This document shows positions 11,144 through 21,468 of a DNA stretch of 64,000 nucleotides, in pieces. A program made the translations under genes and the position numbers. Positions within the stretch are counted from its first letter, which is position 1; every line of letters starts with the position of its first letter. This DNA is from Saccharomyces uvarum (taxonomy: Eukaryota > Ascomycota > Saccharomycetes > Saccharomycetales > Saccharomycetaceae). The notes beneath the pieces were generated by a model that made no database searches, was not told where the DNA came from, and was given only the letters and a program-made list of their open reading frames with translations. The stretch lies in contig OX365938.1 of NCBI GenBank assembly GCA_947243795.1, forward strand, positions 579,463-643,462, read 5' to 3'.

Positions 11144-13897
11144 TTATTGGGTGATATTATTAGTGCTCTTGTGCTGTGTTGAAGACGAAGGCCTTGATCG
11201 AAATGGTGAGCTCTTTATGGCTTGAGAAGGTGGTCTTCCATCAACGCTGTGACGTCTGAAAGTATTTGCTAGATCATGGTGTATCATTGCGTTTGAATCG
11301 ACATTGCTGATTAATCTCAATGTAGGGTGGTCATCCTTCTCTGGATCTGTGTACAATGCGTTCCCATTGCTAACCCATTTTTTATTCAGATGCTTTAGAT
11401 ATTTATTCTTCCGGCCAAAATGCAGTTTCTTGTCCACCATTGTAGGTGTTTCAATACTAGCAGAATGTGGGACAATCTCGTGGCTTTCTGAACCATAGGC
11501 TTTGACGTCCACAGGGAACATCAATCGACCACAGGTTGTCTTTTTTTGCAGATTTGGGGGTGGGTGTCCATTAATTTTATTAGATTGTCTTAGTATTCTC
11601 GATGTTGGAGAGGCAACTGAAAATGAGAAAGATTTGCCTGGTCTTCTTGAGGTGAAAATAGTATCCGATTTTCTTCTTTGGTGACGCGGATTCAACGAAG
11701 CCGATGTTATGGAATACCGTGGTCTGAACCCGGAAGGCGAACGTCCATACGTGCTTGCATTTTCTCGTAGCAATAATAAAGAGTTCGTAGATTCGGATTC
11801 TAACAAGTAGTCATCCAATACACTGGAAATATGGTTATTGGCTTGCTCACCCTTTGTGGGTGTTCTGGTTAGCAGCGTCGTATTTGCTGGATCTTTAGAT
11901 TCTTCTGGGACTTGCTCTGGGGCTTTGATTAAACCGATTGCCGAATCTGCAAACTGCAAGGGGTTTTTCAAAGAGGACGTGACGATCATTCTACCCTTGA
12001 TATAAGAGATTGCCTTATCCAAAGCGAATTCCTGGCCACAGTGATTTTGAATAATGGATATTTTGGGCCACGTAGCTTTTGCTCCATTGGTGATTTCCCT
12101 TAATAAAAACTCCTTTGTCGGATTTGATAATAGCTCTTTGATCCTGAAAAGCATATTCATATCAGGTAAGATAGTAATGTCACCAGAATATTGTTGAGAT
12201 AATACCGATCTTAATTTTGTCAGAGCATTTTTCGCTATTCCCATCTCGCTTCCAATTTCTAGAATATGAATAGCCTCATTGGCCATAAAATTGTATATGC
12301 TCGACAAGTTTTGCTTCAGCCTTGCACTGAACTCATCTTCAATTTCCCCGCCCACACAGGATAATGATAGTTTCAAAAAGGGGAAAACGTGAATGTTCAC
12401 TTGACATGCGATAATATGGTCCACGTTGAACATTTCAGAAAGACGAGATATGGGTAAATCATTGTCCACAGAACCATCGACAAACTTGACAGAACTACTT
12501 CCTGTCCAAGCTTTCCTTTCTCCTGTCCTGGGGTCCTTTTCATATAGCGGGCTCGAGGGGAAAATTCCTGGTAATGAGCATGATGCGCATACGGCTGACC
12601 AAATAAGGACGTTGGGTGCAGTTAAATTGTTCAGCAAACGCGGTTGTTCGAATAACGATGCGGGGGAAACTGTTATATTCAAAATTTTCCCCGTTCGGTT
12701 GTACGCCTCTCTAAAGGTCAAATCACCCAAAAATTCTATCATTGTATTTACTAGATGCTTATTATCAAACCATGTACCATTTTTGAAAAACCTGGATATT
12801 TTAATCAGCATATTTTCACTTTCACTTTTCTGTTTATCGTCCTTAAAAATGTTAAACTCCTTATCCAAGATATGGTTTAGCAAACCGGGGATTTCTTCTT
12901 TATGATGAACTGACAATATACTGGCCACAATGGCACCAGCACTACTACCACTAATCACCCTTGGCAACACGTCGAGTTCAAATAATGTACCGAGCACACC
13001 AATGTGGAAAAGTCCAAAAGTACCACCCCCACTAAGGACCAAAGCGGTCCTGCCAATATTCCGTCTTGTTTGTTGTAGTATACCCAGAAGATAGTTGTCA
13101 TCAAGATCAGATTCCATTAGCGATTCTAGCGCTAGCCTGGACTCCATCATATATTCATCTATCAGATACTTCGTACCAACATGAGAGTGCCTATAAAGGT
13201 TTACATTCCCCATGTTGCCCAGATTGCGTACCCAATTGGTTCTGATGATGTATAGTAGCTGAGAGTAGTTTCTGTTCAACCGTTCCTCGCGCAGCCTGGA
13301 TGTTAGATCTTTTATCAGCTTGTAGTCATACAGGGGAGATTCCAGTTTCTGTTTCCACGCTATTTTCCCAGTGAGATCATCCAGCCTGGCGCCTGCGGAA
13401 CACCATTCTTCAAACGACATGGCGTGTTGCTTCTGGGAGCTGATTTTTTCAATAAGGATGTCTTTTTCATAGTTGCCCATAAAGACATTGTAGAGAAATG
13501 ATTTGCATTTACTAGTCAAGGATATTCTCTCCTCTTCCGGTTCCTCTTCCTCCTCGTCGTCGTCCGTTTCATTCATATCTATATCGCTATTATCATTTTC
13601 TGTAGCGGTCTCTTGCCCGTCATCTAATTTCTCCTCATCTCCGGTGTCCAGATTAAACTTCACTTTGTTGGTAATCTTGCCCTTATTATCTTGCAATCTT
13701 CCTCTAGAATCAACTTCCACTCTTCCGGTATTAGCATTGTCCTTACGAAGCTTACTAGATTTGGTCTTACCTTTTAGAATGGGGATGATATTCTGAGAGC
13801 TACCTAGAATCTGTTCATAATACTTTTCAATTAATTGTTGCGTGACGAGGAGGGGTTTATTTTGTGTAGACGTAAGATCTGATATTTTGTTGCTCAT
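11144..13897 (-). CDS. TGL4: Triacylglycerol lipase Tgl4 (patatin type)
   Basis: Lipid-droplet triacylglycerol lipase, also reported to have steryl ester hydrolase, phospholipase A2 and acyltransferase activity, and activated by Cdk1 to link lipolysis to bud emergence. The patatin domain shows oxyanion loop SGGGTFG (~290), nucleophile elbow GSSAG (~317) and catalytic Asp in DGSVDNDLP (~475), all intact. The N-terminal ~130 residues hold an acidic stretch; the C-terminal ~250 residues are Ser/Arg-rich with many S/T-P sites, a plausible Cdk target region. It has 917 residues versus 910 in cerevisiae. Divergent from PXL1 over 615 bp. TGL5 is the paralog; synteny supports TGL4. Confidence 0.95.
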   Translation of the reverse strand: MSNKISDLTSTQNKPLLVTQQLIEKYYEQILGSSQNIIPILKGKTKSSKLRKDNANTGRVEVDSRGRLQDNKGKITNKVKFNLDTGDEEKLDDGQETATENDNSDIDMNETDDDEEEEEPEEERISLTSKCKSFLYNVFMGNYEKDILIEKISSQKQHAMSFEEWCSAGARLDDLTGKIAWKQKLESPLYDYKLIKDLTSRLREERLNRNYSQLLYIIRTNWVRNLGNMGNVNLYRHSHVGTKYLIDEYMMESRLALESLMESDLDDNYLLGILQQTRRNIGRTALVLSGGGTFGLFHIGVLGTLFELDVLPRVISGSSAGAIVASILSVHHKEEIPGLLNHILDKEFNIFKDDKQKSESENMLIKISRFFKNGTWFDNKHLVNTMIEFLGDLTFREAYNRTGKILNITVSPASLFEQPRLLNNLTAPNVLIWSAVCASCSLPGIFPSSPLYEKDPRTGERKAWTGSSSVKFVDGSVDNDLPISRLSEMFNVDHIIACQVNIHVFPFLKLSLSCVGGEIEDEFSARLKQNLSSIYNFMANEAIHILEIGSEMGIAKNALTKLRSVLSQQYSGDITILPDMNMLFRIKELLSNPTKEFLLREITNGAKATWPKISIIQNHCGQEFALDKAISYIKGRMIVTSSLKNPLQFADSAIGLIKAPEQVPEESKDPANTTLLTRTPTKGEQANNHISSVLDDYLLESESTNSLLLLRENASTYGRSPSGFRPRYSITSASLNPRHQRRKSDTIFTSRRPGKSFSFSVASPTSRILRQSNKINGHPPPNLQKKTTCGRLMFPVDVKAYGSESHEIVPHSASIETPTMVDKKLHFGRKNKYLKHLNKKWVSNGNALYTDPEKDDHPTLRLISNVDSNAMIHHDLANTFRRHSVDGRPPSQAIKSSPFRSRPSSSTQHKSTNNITQ

Positions 13898-14512
13898 TCA
13901 AACTTATGTTACAGATACGTATAAACACCCTTCACTAATGATTGCAGCACTGATATTGTTAGCCAAATCTCAAACGGAGGCCTTTTCCACAAACGCAGCT
14001 TGTCGATCTACAAGGTTAGTGTAGTCATTATAATTGTGGTTTAACTTGCATTATCGCAACTATCGCATAAAAGGGTAACATTATATAACCCTAATATGGC
14101 CTATATTTTCTTATCGCCACAAAGGTAGGGTTTGTTTTCTTGAATATATAACCTAACTAAATTCCATGGTAGCCCTGCGGTCATATTTCGACGCGTTGTA
14201 AGCCCTACTTTCTTCGAGAAATTCACTTCGCGCTCTTTTTCAGTCATGAAGAGGTGAAATACATAAAAAAAAAGTAAATATTAACAATAAAAAAAAGCGG
14301 AATAGGTAGAGTGGCTTAAAACAAGACCTCGCTGTGCTGAACCATTATTCTACTGGAGTGAAGTGGTACAGAATAGTCGAATATTTTTTGCAGGGAGAGT
14401 ATATATTTTCGTTAGCCTGTTGGATTTTAGTAAGCTTCTTTTTGAAAGTAGCAGTGAATAAACCAAAGGGAAAAATAACAAGAATAAACCCGGTAGGAAA
14501 ACTTCTAAGTTA
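13898..14512. promoter_or_regulatory. Divergent TGL4/PXL1 promoter region
   Basis: 615-bp bidirectional promoter with no reading frame of interest. It contains an ACGCGT hexamer (MluI cell-cycle box core) at 14191-14196 and poly-A tracts near 14263-14294 of the kind that exclude nucleosomes. The MCB assignment is by consensus only; ACGCGT also occurs by chance. Confidence 0.5.
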
Positions 14513-16747
14513 ATGTACGACTCAATTTACGATTCTCCCTTTCCGAAAATAAATCCAAAAGTCCGCTACAAGACGGCTTTAGAAAGAGCAGGGTTTGACA
14601 CTAGGCCGCGTAATCCGTTCTGTAGCCAGAGAAATGCTTCCACCGGGAGCTTACAAGCCTCTGTAAGGTCTCCTCCGATGCATGTCCAAAGAAACGTATC
14701 AGCTGCACCGTTTGTGGTCATAACGGAGAGTACGTATGCTGTATCTTCCAAGGGCACTCAACTATTTTCTAAAGGTGAGTCTGACATTTATTCGCCGCCC
14801 GTACTGGACAATAGCGGGAGAGCAAGTATAAGCTCTTCGAAAAATAGCAACAAGACATTTTCGTCGAGGCCCAACAATAAGTCTCATCCAAGTTTCGGGA
14901 CAAGTGAGCGCGCCTCGCAGGACGATCCCTTTCGTTTTGAACGTGGGCCAGAGCACCACCAGGAGCGATATACTGCTCCTAGATTCGCAAATGAATCGTC
15001 CGTTAAAATGCATTCGCAAGTCACAGACAATTCTCTTTTCAACTTTGAACAAAGGGATGTCGGTAATACTAGGAAGGAACAGGACTTGAGCCCTATTGAA
15101 AAAAGTTTCATGATGTTGACGCAAAACGACACCGCAAGTTGTATAAATTCCATGAGCCAAATGAACAACGAAAGGACAAGTGAACAGGAACTCGAAGAGG
15201 AAGAACAAATTTCGGTCAACTATCAAGAAATGCAACCAGAAGAAGAGGAAGAACAAATTTCGATCAACTATCAAGAAATGCAACCAGAAGAAGAGGAAGA
15301 ACAAATTTCGATCAACTATCAAGAAATGCAACCAGAGGAAGAGGACGATGATGATGTAGAAAGTCTGAATTTTGAGCCTCATCCTGAACTGCATGTGAAC
15401 TTAGACAAAAACGAGCCGTTACAAGAAAACAGCCCAAAGCTAAAAGAAGAGGTCATGGTTTCTGAAATTCCAGAAATTCCAGAAATTAACCCTGCGAGAG
15501 AAAGAAATATACCGCGGTTATTTATCAATACTTCATACAATAGCGAATCTATAGATTCCAAATTATTACCCCAAGATATTGCTACTGGCCTTACCACTTC
15601 CGAGGAACGTAAATCTCCCGATGTTTTGTCATCATCCCCAAACGTAGAAAACTTGAACTTGGATGCCTCAAATGAGAAGCGTTACTCCACAGCATCCTCA
15701 GAGAACGTGGAAACCCCATATACAGCTACAAATTTGCAAGTCGAACAATTGATCGCTCAACTGGATGGCGTTTCTCTATCCAGAAATGCTAGACTGGATC
15801 AGAACGATAATTCGCTAAATATAGTGGATAGAAAGGCCTCCAGATTCAAAAAATCAAGTGCATATTTATCCGGGTACGGCGGTATTAACATACCAGCAAC
15901 GCAGCAAACATCCGTTATGCAAAATAGCGATGAGAACGTGTCCAATCAAAGCCTCTTACTGGATAACGATGATATCACTGATGATGCACCATCTACCTCT
16001 ACAACTAACGGTGGCACACCAATCTTTTACAAGTTCAAACAGTCGACTGCACAGTACCCCAGTGATGAAGGAAATCAGTCTCAAGAAACTTTCAAAGCGA
16101 AACTCCCTACTATTGAGGCCTTACAATTGCAGCATAAGCCTAGCATAACGAATTTGAGAGAGGACGCCGATAATTCTAGGCCGAGTGACTCACAAGCTTC
16201 GCCCACCACAGGGACTGTAGAAGATAGTCCTGACGCGAATTATCACGAGGACGAACCGACTGAATTCAAATATCCACCTGGGGAAGGACCTTGTAGAGCA
16301 TGTGGCTTAGAAGTCACAGGAAAGAGGATGTTTTCCAAAAAGGAAAATGAACTATCTGGCCAATGGCACCGTGAATGTTTCAAATGCATTGAATGCGCTA
16401 TAAAATTCAATAAGCGTGTCCCCTGTTATATCTTGCGTGATACGCCATACTGTCAAAAACACTACCATGAGGAAAATCATAGTATTTGTAAAGTTTGTTC
16501 GAATTACATAGAGGGAGAATGTTTGGAAAATGATAAAGTGGAACGGTTCCACGTAGATTGTTTGAATTGTTTCCTATGCAAGACCGCGATTACCAACGAT
16601 TATTATATATTTAACGGCGAAATCCCGTTGTGCGGTAAACATGACATCGATGCTCTTCTAAAAGAAGGTATTGATAACGATGCATCAGGAAACGATAAGA
16701 ATAATACCGTTTCCAAAAGGAGAACAAGATTGGTTAACTTCAAATAG
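14513..16747 (+). CDS. PXL1: LIM-domain protein Pxl1 (paxillin-like)
   Basis: Scaffold at sites of polarised growth and the bud neck, related to paxillin and interacting with Rho1/Cdc42 pathways. The protein has 744 residues. Residues 1-590 are disordered and Ser/Asn-rich, and two LIM zinc-binding domains occupy the C-terminus: the first begins CRACGLEV (~593), the second CKVCSNYIEGEC (~659), both with the expected Cys/His spacing. Residues ~228-277 contain three near-identical tandem copies of a 16-residue acidic unit (EQISINYQEMQPEEEE; DNA 15195-15342). The cerevisiae protein has 706 residues, so this repeat may account for part of the extra length. The ATG at 14513 is the first in frame. 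Confidence 0.94.
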   Translation: MYDSIYDSPFPKINPKVRYKTALERAGFDTRPRNPFCSQRNASTGSLQASVRSPPMHVQRNVSAAPFVVITESTYAVSSKGTQLFSKGESDIYSPPVLDNSGRASISSSKNSNKTFSSRPNNKSHPSFGTSERASQDDPFRFERGPEHHQERYTAPRFANESSVKMHSQVTDNSLFNFEQRDVGNTRKEQDLSPIEKSFMMLTQNDTASCINSMSQMNNERTSEQELEEEEQISVNYQEMQPEEEEEQISINYQEMQPEEEEEQISINYQEMQPEEEDDDDVESLNFEPHPELHVNLDKNEPLQENSPKLKEEVMVSEIPEIPEINPARERNIPRLFINTSYNSESIDSKLLPQDIATGLTTSEERKSPDVLSSSPNVENLNLDASNEKRYSTASSENVETPYTATNLQVEQLIAQLDGVSLSRNARLDQNDNSLNIVDRKASRFKKSSAYLSGYGGINIPATQQTSVMQNSDENVSNQSLLLDNDDITDDAPSTSTTNGGTPIFYKFKQSTAQYPSDEGNQSQETFKAKLPTIEALQLQHKPSITNLREDADNSRPSDSQASPTTGTVEDSPDANYHEDEPTEFKYPPGEGPCRACGLEVTGKRMFSKKENELSGQWHRECFKCIECAIKFNKRVPCYILRDTPYCQKHYHEENHSICKVCSNYIEGECLENDKVERFHVDCLNCFLCKTAITNDYYIFNGEIPLCGKHDIDALLKEGIDNDASGNDKNNTVSKRRTRLVNFK
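15195..15342 (+). repeat. 48-bp coding tandem repeat, three copies, in PXL1
   Basis: Three consecutive copies of a 48-bp unit encoding EQIS(V/I)NYQEMQPEEEE. Copies 2 and 3 are identical over most of the unit, whereas copy 1 has V for I, which suggests recent expansion of the distal copy. Confidence 0.85.
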
Positions 16748-17203
16748 CATTTCACCATTCTGGTCTCCTCCCCCCACACACGTGTTCCATAAAATTCTTA
16801 AAAGAGGTCTCCATATTTTAGTTATACCCTGTACATCTATACATTTATATATCTCAGAAGATGAATCTGTGGATCTGCAGCAACAATGCTGGCTGTCATA
16901 GGTAACATATAAAGACATTTTTCATCTATATATACCCATTTTTTTTTTTCCACTCAACAATGGTTTCATATACGCTGTATTTTTTTACGCGTCCTGCAAC
17001 TATGACGAAATTTCTATTTTAGGCATGTCGTACCGGTGCATTCAAAAGCCTAATGCTAAAAAAAGGAATAGGCGTTTGAGAATATTGACATCAGGAATTT
17101 TATTTAAAGGAAGATTAAACAAACAAAGTCCTGCCTATTGGTGTCCCCTGAATATTACGAGAGGAGCATACTACAAAAAGATAGTAAACAAGATACCAAC
17201 ATA
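16748..17203. promoter_or_regulatory. PXL1-SRL3 intergenic region with an MCB element
   Basis: 456 bp between tandem genes. It carries the PXL1 3' end (TATATA-rich near 16845-16850 and 16926-16935) and a perfect ACGCGT MCB at 16987-16992, about 210 bp upstream of the SRL3 ATG. A G1/S box here fits the known cell-cycle role of Srl3/Whi7; that link is an inference from the consensus. Confidence 0.55.
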
Positions 17204-17992
17204 ATGTTCCTCAACACGCCTAGTTGGGATACAGTCAATGAAACACCTAAATCAAGAGTTCTGACGATAAACGAGCTAATCTCGCCCGATTTGGATACAG
17301 AGTCTAAGAGGATTTTGGCTACTCCTGCAAGGCGGTACTGTAAGACTTCGGTAACTGAATATCAGGAGTCTCCCACATTTGAGCGCTCATCCGGTGACGC
17401 CGAAGACCCTGCCTACCAATACAATCCCCAGTTTCACTTTCACACGCCAATAACCCCTATAACGCCCAAGTTTGAACATGCAGGAATGTTTTTCTCTCCA
17501 ACGCCTCAACTGATCTCTCCCACAGCTGTGGCCGAGGAAGACAATAGCGGTTCTGTTCGTGAGTTTTCACAAACCTTGAAAACAAGACTCAACGGTGCCG
17601 TGGACAAGCTATCGAAGGAGCATGAAGGCCACTCCTCCACGAAGAAAAGTACAAATTCTAACAATGAGTGTCCTGTTTTGATCCCTCCTCCTCCAACCGA
17701 AAAGATACGAAAGGGTTCATATAGCAACAAATTTGCCTCTAAGCATAGACGATGTCACTCTTTAGATGAATCTAAAAAGTTTTTAAACTCTCTAGAAGAT
17801 TCGTCCGCACATGAAGCGTTCCTAAAGGCAATTTCGTCTAAGCATGCCAAAAATGATAATGTGGAGAACGTGAATGCCTCGCCGTTACGTTGGTCTTCGC
17901 ATAGAAGAACTCAAAGTATACAGGGCGACTCTTTACATGAATATGTCGCTATTGATTCATTGTTGAAAATGTCATCACCAAAAGAGAATTGA
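17204..17992 (+). CDS. SRL3: Start repressor Srl3/Whi7 (Whi5 paralog)
   Basis: Negative regulator of G1/S commitment, paralog of Whi5, that binds SBF. I start it at ATG 17204 (MFLNTPSWDT...), giving 262 residues; the frame is open upstream to 17138 but without another ATG. The protein is disordered, rich in S/T-P Cdk sites (HTPITPITPKF, FFSPTPQLISPT), and has basic RRCHSLDESKKFL and HRRTQSIQG segments near the C-terminus that look like kinase or 14-3-3 motifs. No enzymatic domain is present. The cerevisiae protein is ~246 residues. Upstream MCB at 16987. Confidence 0.9.
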   Translation: MFLNTPSWDTVNETPKSRVLTINELISPDLDTESKRILATPARRYCKTSVTEYQESPTFERSSGDAEDPAYQYNPQFHFHTPITPITPKFEHAGMFFSPTPQLISPTAVAEEDNSGSVREFSQTLKTRLNGAVDKLSKEHEGHSSTKKSTNSNNECPVLIPPPPTEKIRKGSYSNKFASKHRRCHSLDESKKFLNSLEDSSAHEAFLKAISSKHAKNDNVENVNASPLRWSSHRRTQSIQGDSLHEYVAIDSLLKMSSPKEN

Positions 17993-18327
17993 TCACTCAA
18001 TTTTCAGCTTACACATCCATTGCTTTGTCCTTTTTTGTTTATAGCTTTAACAGTTATTTTTTTGTTAATGTATCCGTAGCTGCAAAAAACATCGAGCTTT
18101 GAAAACAAAACATAAAAAAAAAAAACGGGATAGACTTAAAGGTTAAAAAACTTTTATTTTATGCTTATTATTATATAGGGACAAACTTGTTTACGTAAGA
18201 AATTAGGTTCCGGCTGTTCTTTTTTTTCTTTTAAAAAGAACAGATATAAATATTATTATTACTATTACTATTATGATTATGATTATAATGTTTTTGCTCT
18301 ACAAGATGCAGAGACAAATTATTTTTT
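17993..18327. other. Convergent SRL3/SRP40 3' region
   Basis: 335 bp of AT-rich sequence between converging genes. It contains poly-A and poly-T tracts and a short trinucleotide microsatellite (TAT/TAC/ATG units at ~18248-18290). I see no gene. Confidence 0.6.
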
Positions 18328-19321
18328 CTAATCTTGGAACTTGTACGAACCGCTTTCTAAAGTAATGGAACCACCTCTATAGGAACCTCTCTTCATTTTG
18401 TTTTTGTTTTTGGTGAAATCTCTACCTCTTACTTTGCCTAACCTTTCATTTGCCATTTCACCCCATGTACCAGCAGCCCCTTTATAGGTGTTGTCTGTTA
18501 ATTCCCAAGCCTCGAAGTTGATCTTGGCTCTCTCTACTCTGGAAAAATGCTTTCTTTCGCCGTCTTTAATTTCGTCGGTTCCGGCTGGGATGTTCAAAGT
18601 ATCAGCACTGGATGAATCGGAAGTAGATGGAGTGGATTCATTAGAAGAAGCAGGGGTTTCTTCAGCCTTGGGCTCATCTTTTGACGTTTTCTCTGTTTCG
18701 GAATCGGAATCGGAATCAGAAGAGTCGGATGATGATGATGATGATGAGGAGTCACTTGAACTGGAGCTGGAGCTGGAGCTGGAGCTGGAGCTGGAACTTG
18801 AGGAATCAGAGGAAGAAGAGGAAGAAGAGCTTGAAGAGCTTGAAGAGTCGGAGTCGGAATCGGAGTCGGAGTCGGAATCAGATGAAGAGTCGCTAGAGCT
18901 GGAGCTGGAGCTGGAGCTGGAGCTAGAGCTAGAACCAGATTCTGAATCTGACGAAGAGTCGCTAGAGCTAGAGCTCGAGCCAGATTCAGAGTCGGAGGAG
19001 CTGCTGGAACTGGAGCTGGAACTAGAGCTAGAGTCGGAGTCGGAGTCAGACGAGGAAGAGGAAGAAGAAGATGAAGATTCTGGTTCAGTCTTTGCCTTTT
19101 TAGTTTCCTTGACATCTTCATTATCGGATTCTCTCGATCTCTTCTTGGTGTCGTCTTCCGCTTCAGATTCGGAGGAAGACCCACTAGAGCTAGAGCTAGA
19201 GCTAGAGCTAGAAGAAGAAGAGGAGGAAGAAGAGGAGGAAGAGGAAGAGGATCCGCTGGAACTGGAGTCGGAGTCGCTAGAAGAATCGGAGTCGCTGGAG
19301 CTGGAGCTGGAGCTAGATGAT

Positions 19322-19356
<35 letters not shown>

Positions 19357-19533
19357 ACCCGATTCGGAGTCGCTGCTACTGCTGCTCGAAGACTCATCAC
19401 TAGAACTGGATGAGGAAGACGATGAGGATGAGGACGAGGAAGATGAGGACGAAGAGGAAGACTTCTCCCCTACGACCTTTTCCTTGACACTTAGTTTTGG
19501 TACTTCATTAGTCTCAACTTTCTTGTAACCCAT
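18328..19533 (-). CDS. SRP40: Nucleolar Ser-rich protein Srp40 (Nopp140-like)
   Basis: Nucleolar chaperone-like protein related to mammalian Nopp140, implicated in preribosome and snoRNP assembly or transport. Of 401 residues, about 25-290 are long Ser runs interrupted by Asp/Glu, dense in CK2-type SxxD/E sites, with one basic break (KKRSRESDNED, KETKKAKTEPE) resembling a nuclear localisation signal. The last ~70 residues (FSRVERAKINFEAWELTDNTY... YRGGSITLESGSYKFQD) form the conserved SRP40 C-terminal domain, the only folded-looking part. Cerevisiae Srp40 has 406 residues; differences are in repeat number. The strong codon bias of the Ser runs keeps other frames open, so overlapping long ORFs here are shadows. 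Confidence 0.95.
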
Positions 19534-21468
19534 TCTTATCTACTTTTGTGTATTATGCGACTTGCCCACTTTTTTCTTCTTTGAATGGCAATGCGATGAG
19601 TTGAATATTTTTCAGTTCATCATCAAGCAATTTTTTTTCCTAGCCTGCATCGAAAAAAAAAAAAAAAAAAACATGCTCGAGGCGATAGAGAAGGTTTGTT
19701 TTTTTTTTTTTCGTTCAAAGATTCTGCCGACAGTTCAATTTTTTCTCTTCCGCCCGCGGTGTAGAAACGGAAAGGAGGAAAAGAAAACTGTAAAAGCTTG
19801 GAAATGTCTTTTAACTAGACCTAGACCGGTGAGCAAGTTGCAGAAAAGAAAGTCTACCAATAAACCGAATCGAGGGTAGAGCTTATCGGTAACGGCTGAG
19901 ATAATCTCACCCCTTACAATGTGTTTGTTTCCCGGAATACAGTGGCTAGATTATGTAGTCTTTGCCTTGATAAAGAACATTCTTGACTGCAACACCCGCA
20001 CACCACAACGTGGAGGACTTCCTACACTTTGGCACCTAAAATCCAACTATTGATCACTGATGGACAAGAGTACAAAGAATCGCAAGAGTGCCAACGTAAA
20101 AAATTTCTTGGCTGGCAAACCGCCCCCCCTTGACACTGCGTCGTGACACCTTTTGTCCCAATCTTGTTATCTAATTTTTGTGTCAGATGTTACTATAGTC
20201 CTGTTGGCCCGCTGCGTGGCATAACTATTTTGTCACAATCCGCTATCGGCAAGCAACTGAGATAAACCAGCATATTCAAACAATACACAGCGCCACACAA
20301 AATACCGAAAATAAACAAACATTCAATTAATCAAACGAACAAAAAACCGTTTGCCTCGCTAGATGTGGCTGCAAAACCTGCGAGCACCACTGTGGAGGAA
20401 CGAAAGAACAGTTCTGCCATTGTGTTCGTTCGATTCGATTGATAAGACGATACTCAATAGTTGTTGTGCCGCCCAAGCACACGCGCAGGGCTGCCAAGAA
20501 AAAAAAATAAAAATTAAAGAACCCATGAAAGCTTGGGGTAGTGCCGCCCGCATGGTTTTTTTTTCCCTCTAGACATTCTGCTTTGAGCCAGATAAGAAAA
20601 ACGGCGCCGAGTCCGGCTCTACGGCACCAAAAAATCCCGCAAGGACATGACACCAACGAGCAAACAGCGGCCGCACAGACCTGACGCAATCGGTTCTTTG
20701 TGTCAACCTAGAGAAGCACGCCCAGTGCAGCCACTGTTCGGCTGTTTCATTCCGGCCGTCCCCCCCCCACGGCAACGTACACCAACGGTTCCGCGCCCGT
20801 CCCGTCCCGCTTCGCCATGGGTGTGTGGCACCAAAAACGCGAGCTGAAGGAATCATGGCCAGTTTTTGTGTCAGAGAAACAGGCGTACCTGCACGATACA
20901 AAAAGAAACGCCCGCCTTACGAATTACCTGTTTCGGGACCTTGAAAACGCAAGAAAAGGGATTCATCACTCGTTGTTTCTACTGTTTCTGCTGTTGTTTT
21001 TTTTCGTCTCCGCTCAGGGCCTCTTTCGATATATTGAAGATTGCACAAACGGTCGTAGTTCTTGGGGACAAACAGTTCCCTTATCTATCTGTACGGGAAT
21101 CGCCCATATGATAACCGTCCATTTGATTAGCACAATCTCTGATTGGCTTTACTTGCTGTCTGCATCTTGCCCCCCCCCCCCCCCTCTTGCCCACAGTTCA
21201 TGTCATTCTTTATTCCAGTTTAGTTGTTCTCTTTTATTTTAGCTTTGTAAAAATATATAAGTGATGTACAACTCTTCTGTGTTCTTTCCTGTTGTGTCCA
21301 TATTACGTCTTTCTTAGTTCATACTGTTATTACTTACTCCTTCTCACTCTCACTCTCAAAGAGTACATAACTGTACTGTGTCCCATTGCAAAAAAAAAAA
21401 AAATAATAAAAAATTTACTATATTTTTTCTTCTTCTTCATTTTATTCTTCCCTTAACGAATTTTAAAC
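19534..21468. promoter_or_regulatory. Long divergent SRP40/PTR2 regulatory region
   Basis: 1.9 kb without a credible gene. The PTR2 side is unusually rich in homopolymers: a 15-base C run at 21170-21184, nine C at 20760-20768, poly-A near 19651-19669 and 21390-21402. A CGGCTC hexamer (core of the amino-acid/SPS-responsive element) lies at 20614-20619 and GATAAG sites are scattered. In cerevisiae the equivalent long promoter is controlled by the Cup9 repressor and by Stp1/Stp2; I can only match short consensus sequences here. Confidence 0.45.

Noticed and set aside
14762-15394. 210-codon antisense frame in PXL1 with repeated Phe-rich segments
   Set aside because: It is the reverse reading of the acidic PXL1 repeats; the LIM protein on the plus strand explains the locus.
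18488-19528. 346-codon Glu/Leu-rich frame antisense to SRP40, and a 268-codon frame in another phase
   Set aside because: Both arise from the low-complexity Ser/Asp codons of SRP40 and have no domain outside that repeat.
20569-20901. Several 60-140 codon frames on both strands in the SRP40-PTR2 gap
   Set aside because: Overlapping frames on both strands with odd composition (Cys, Trp, Arg rich), homopolymer interruptions and no recognisable domain; consistent with GC-richer promoter DNA.
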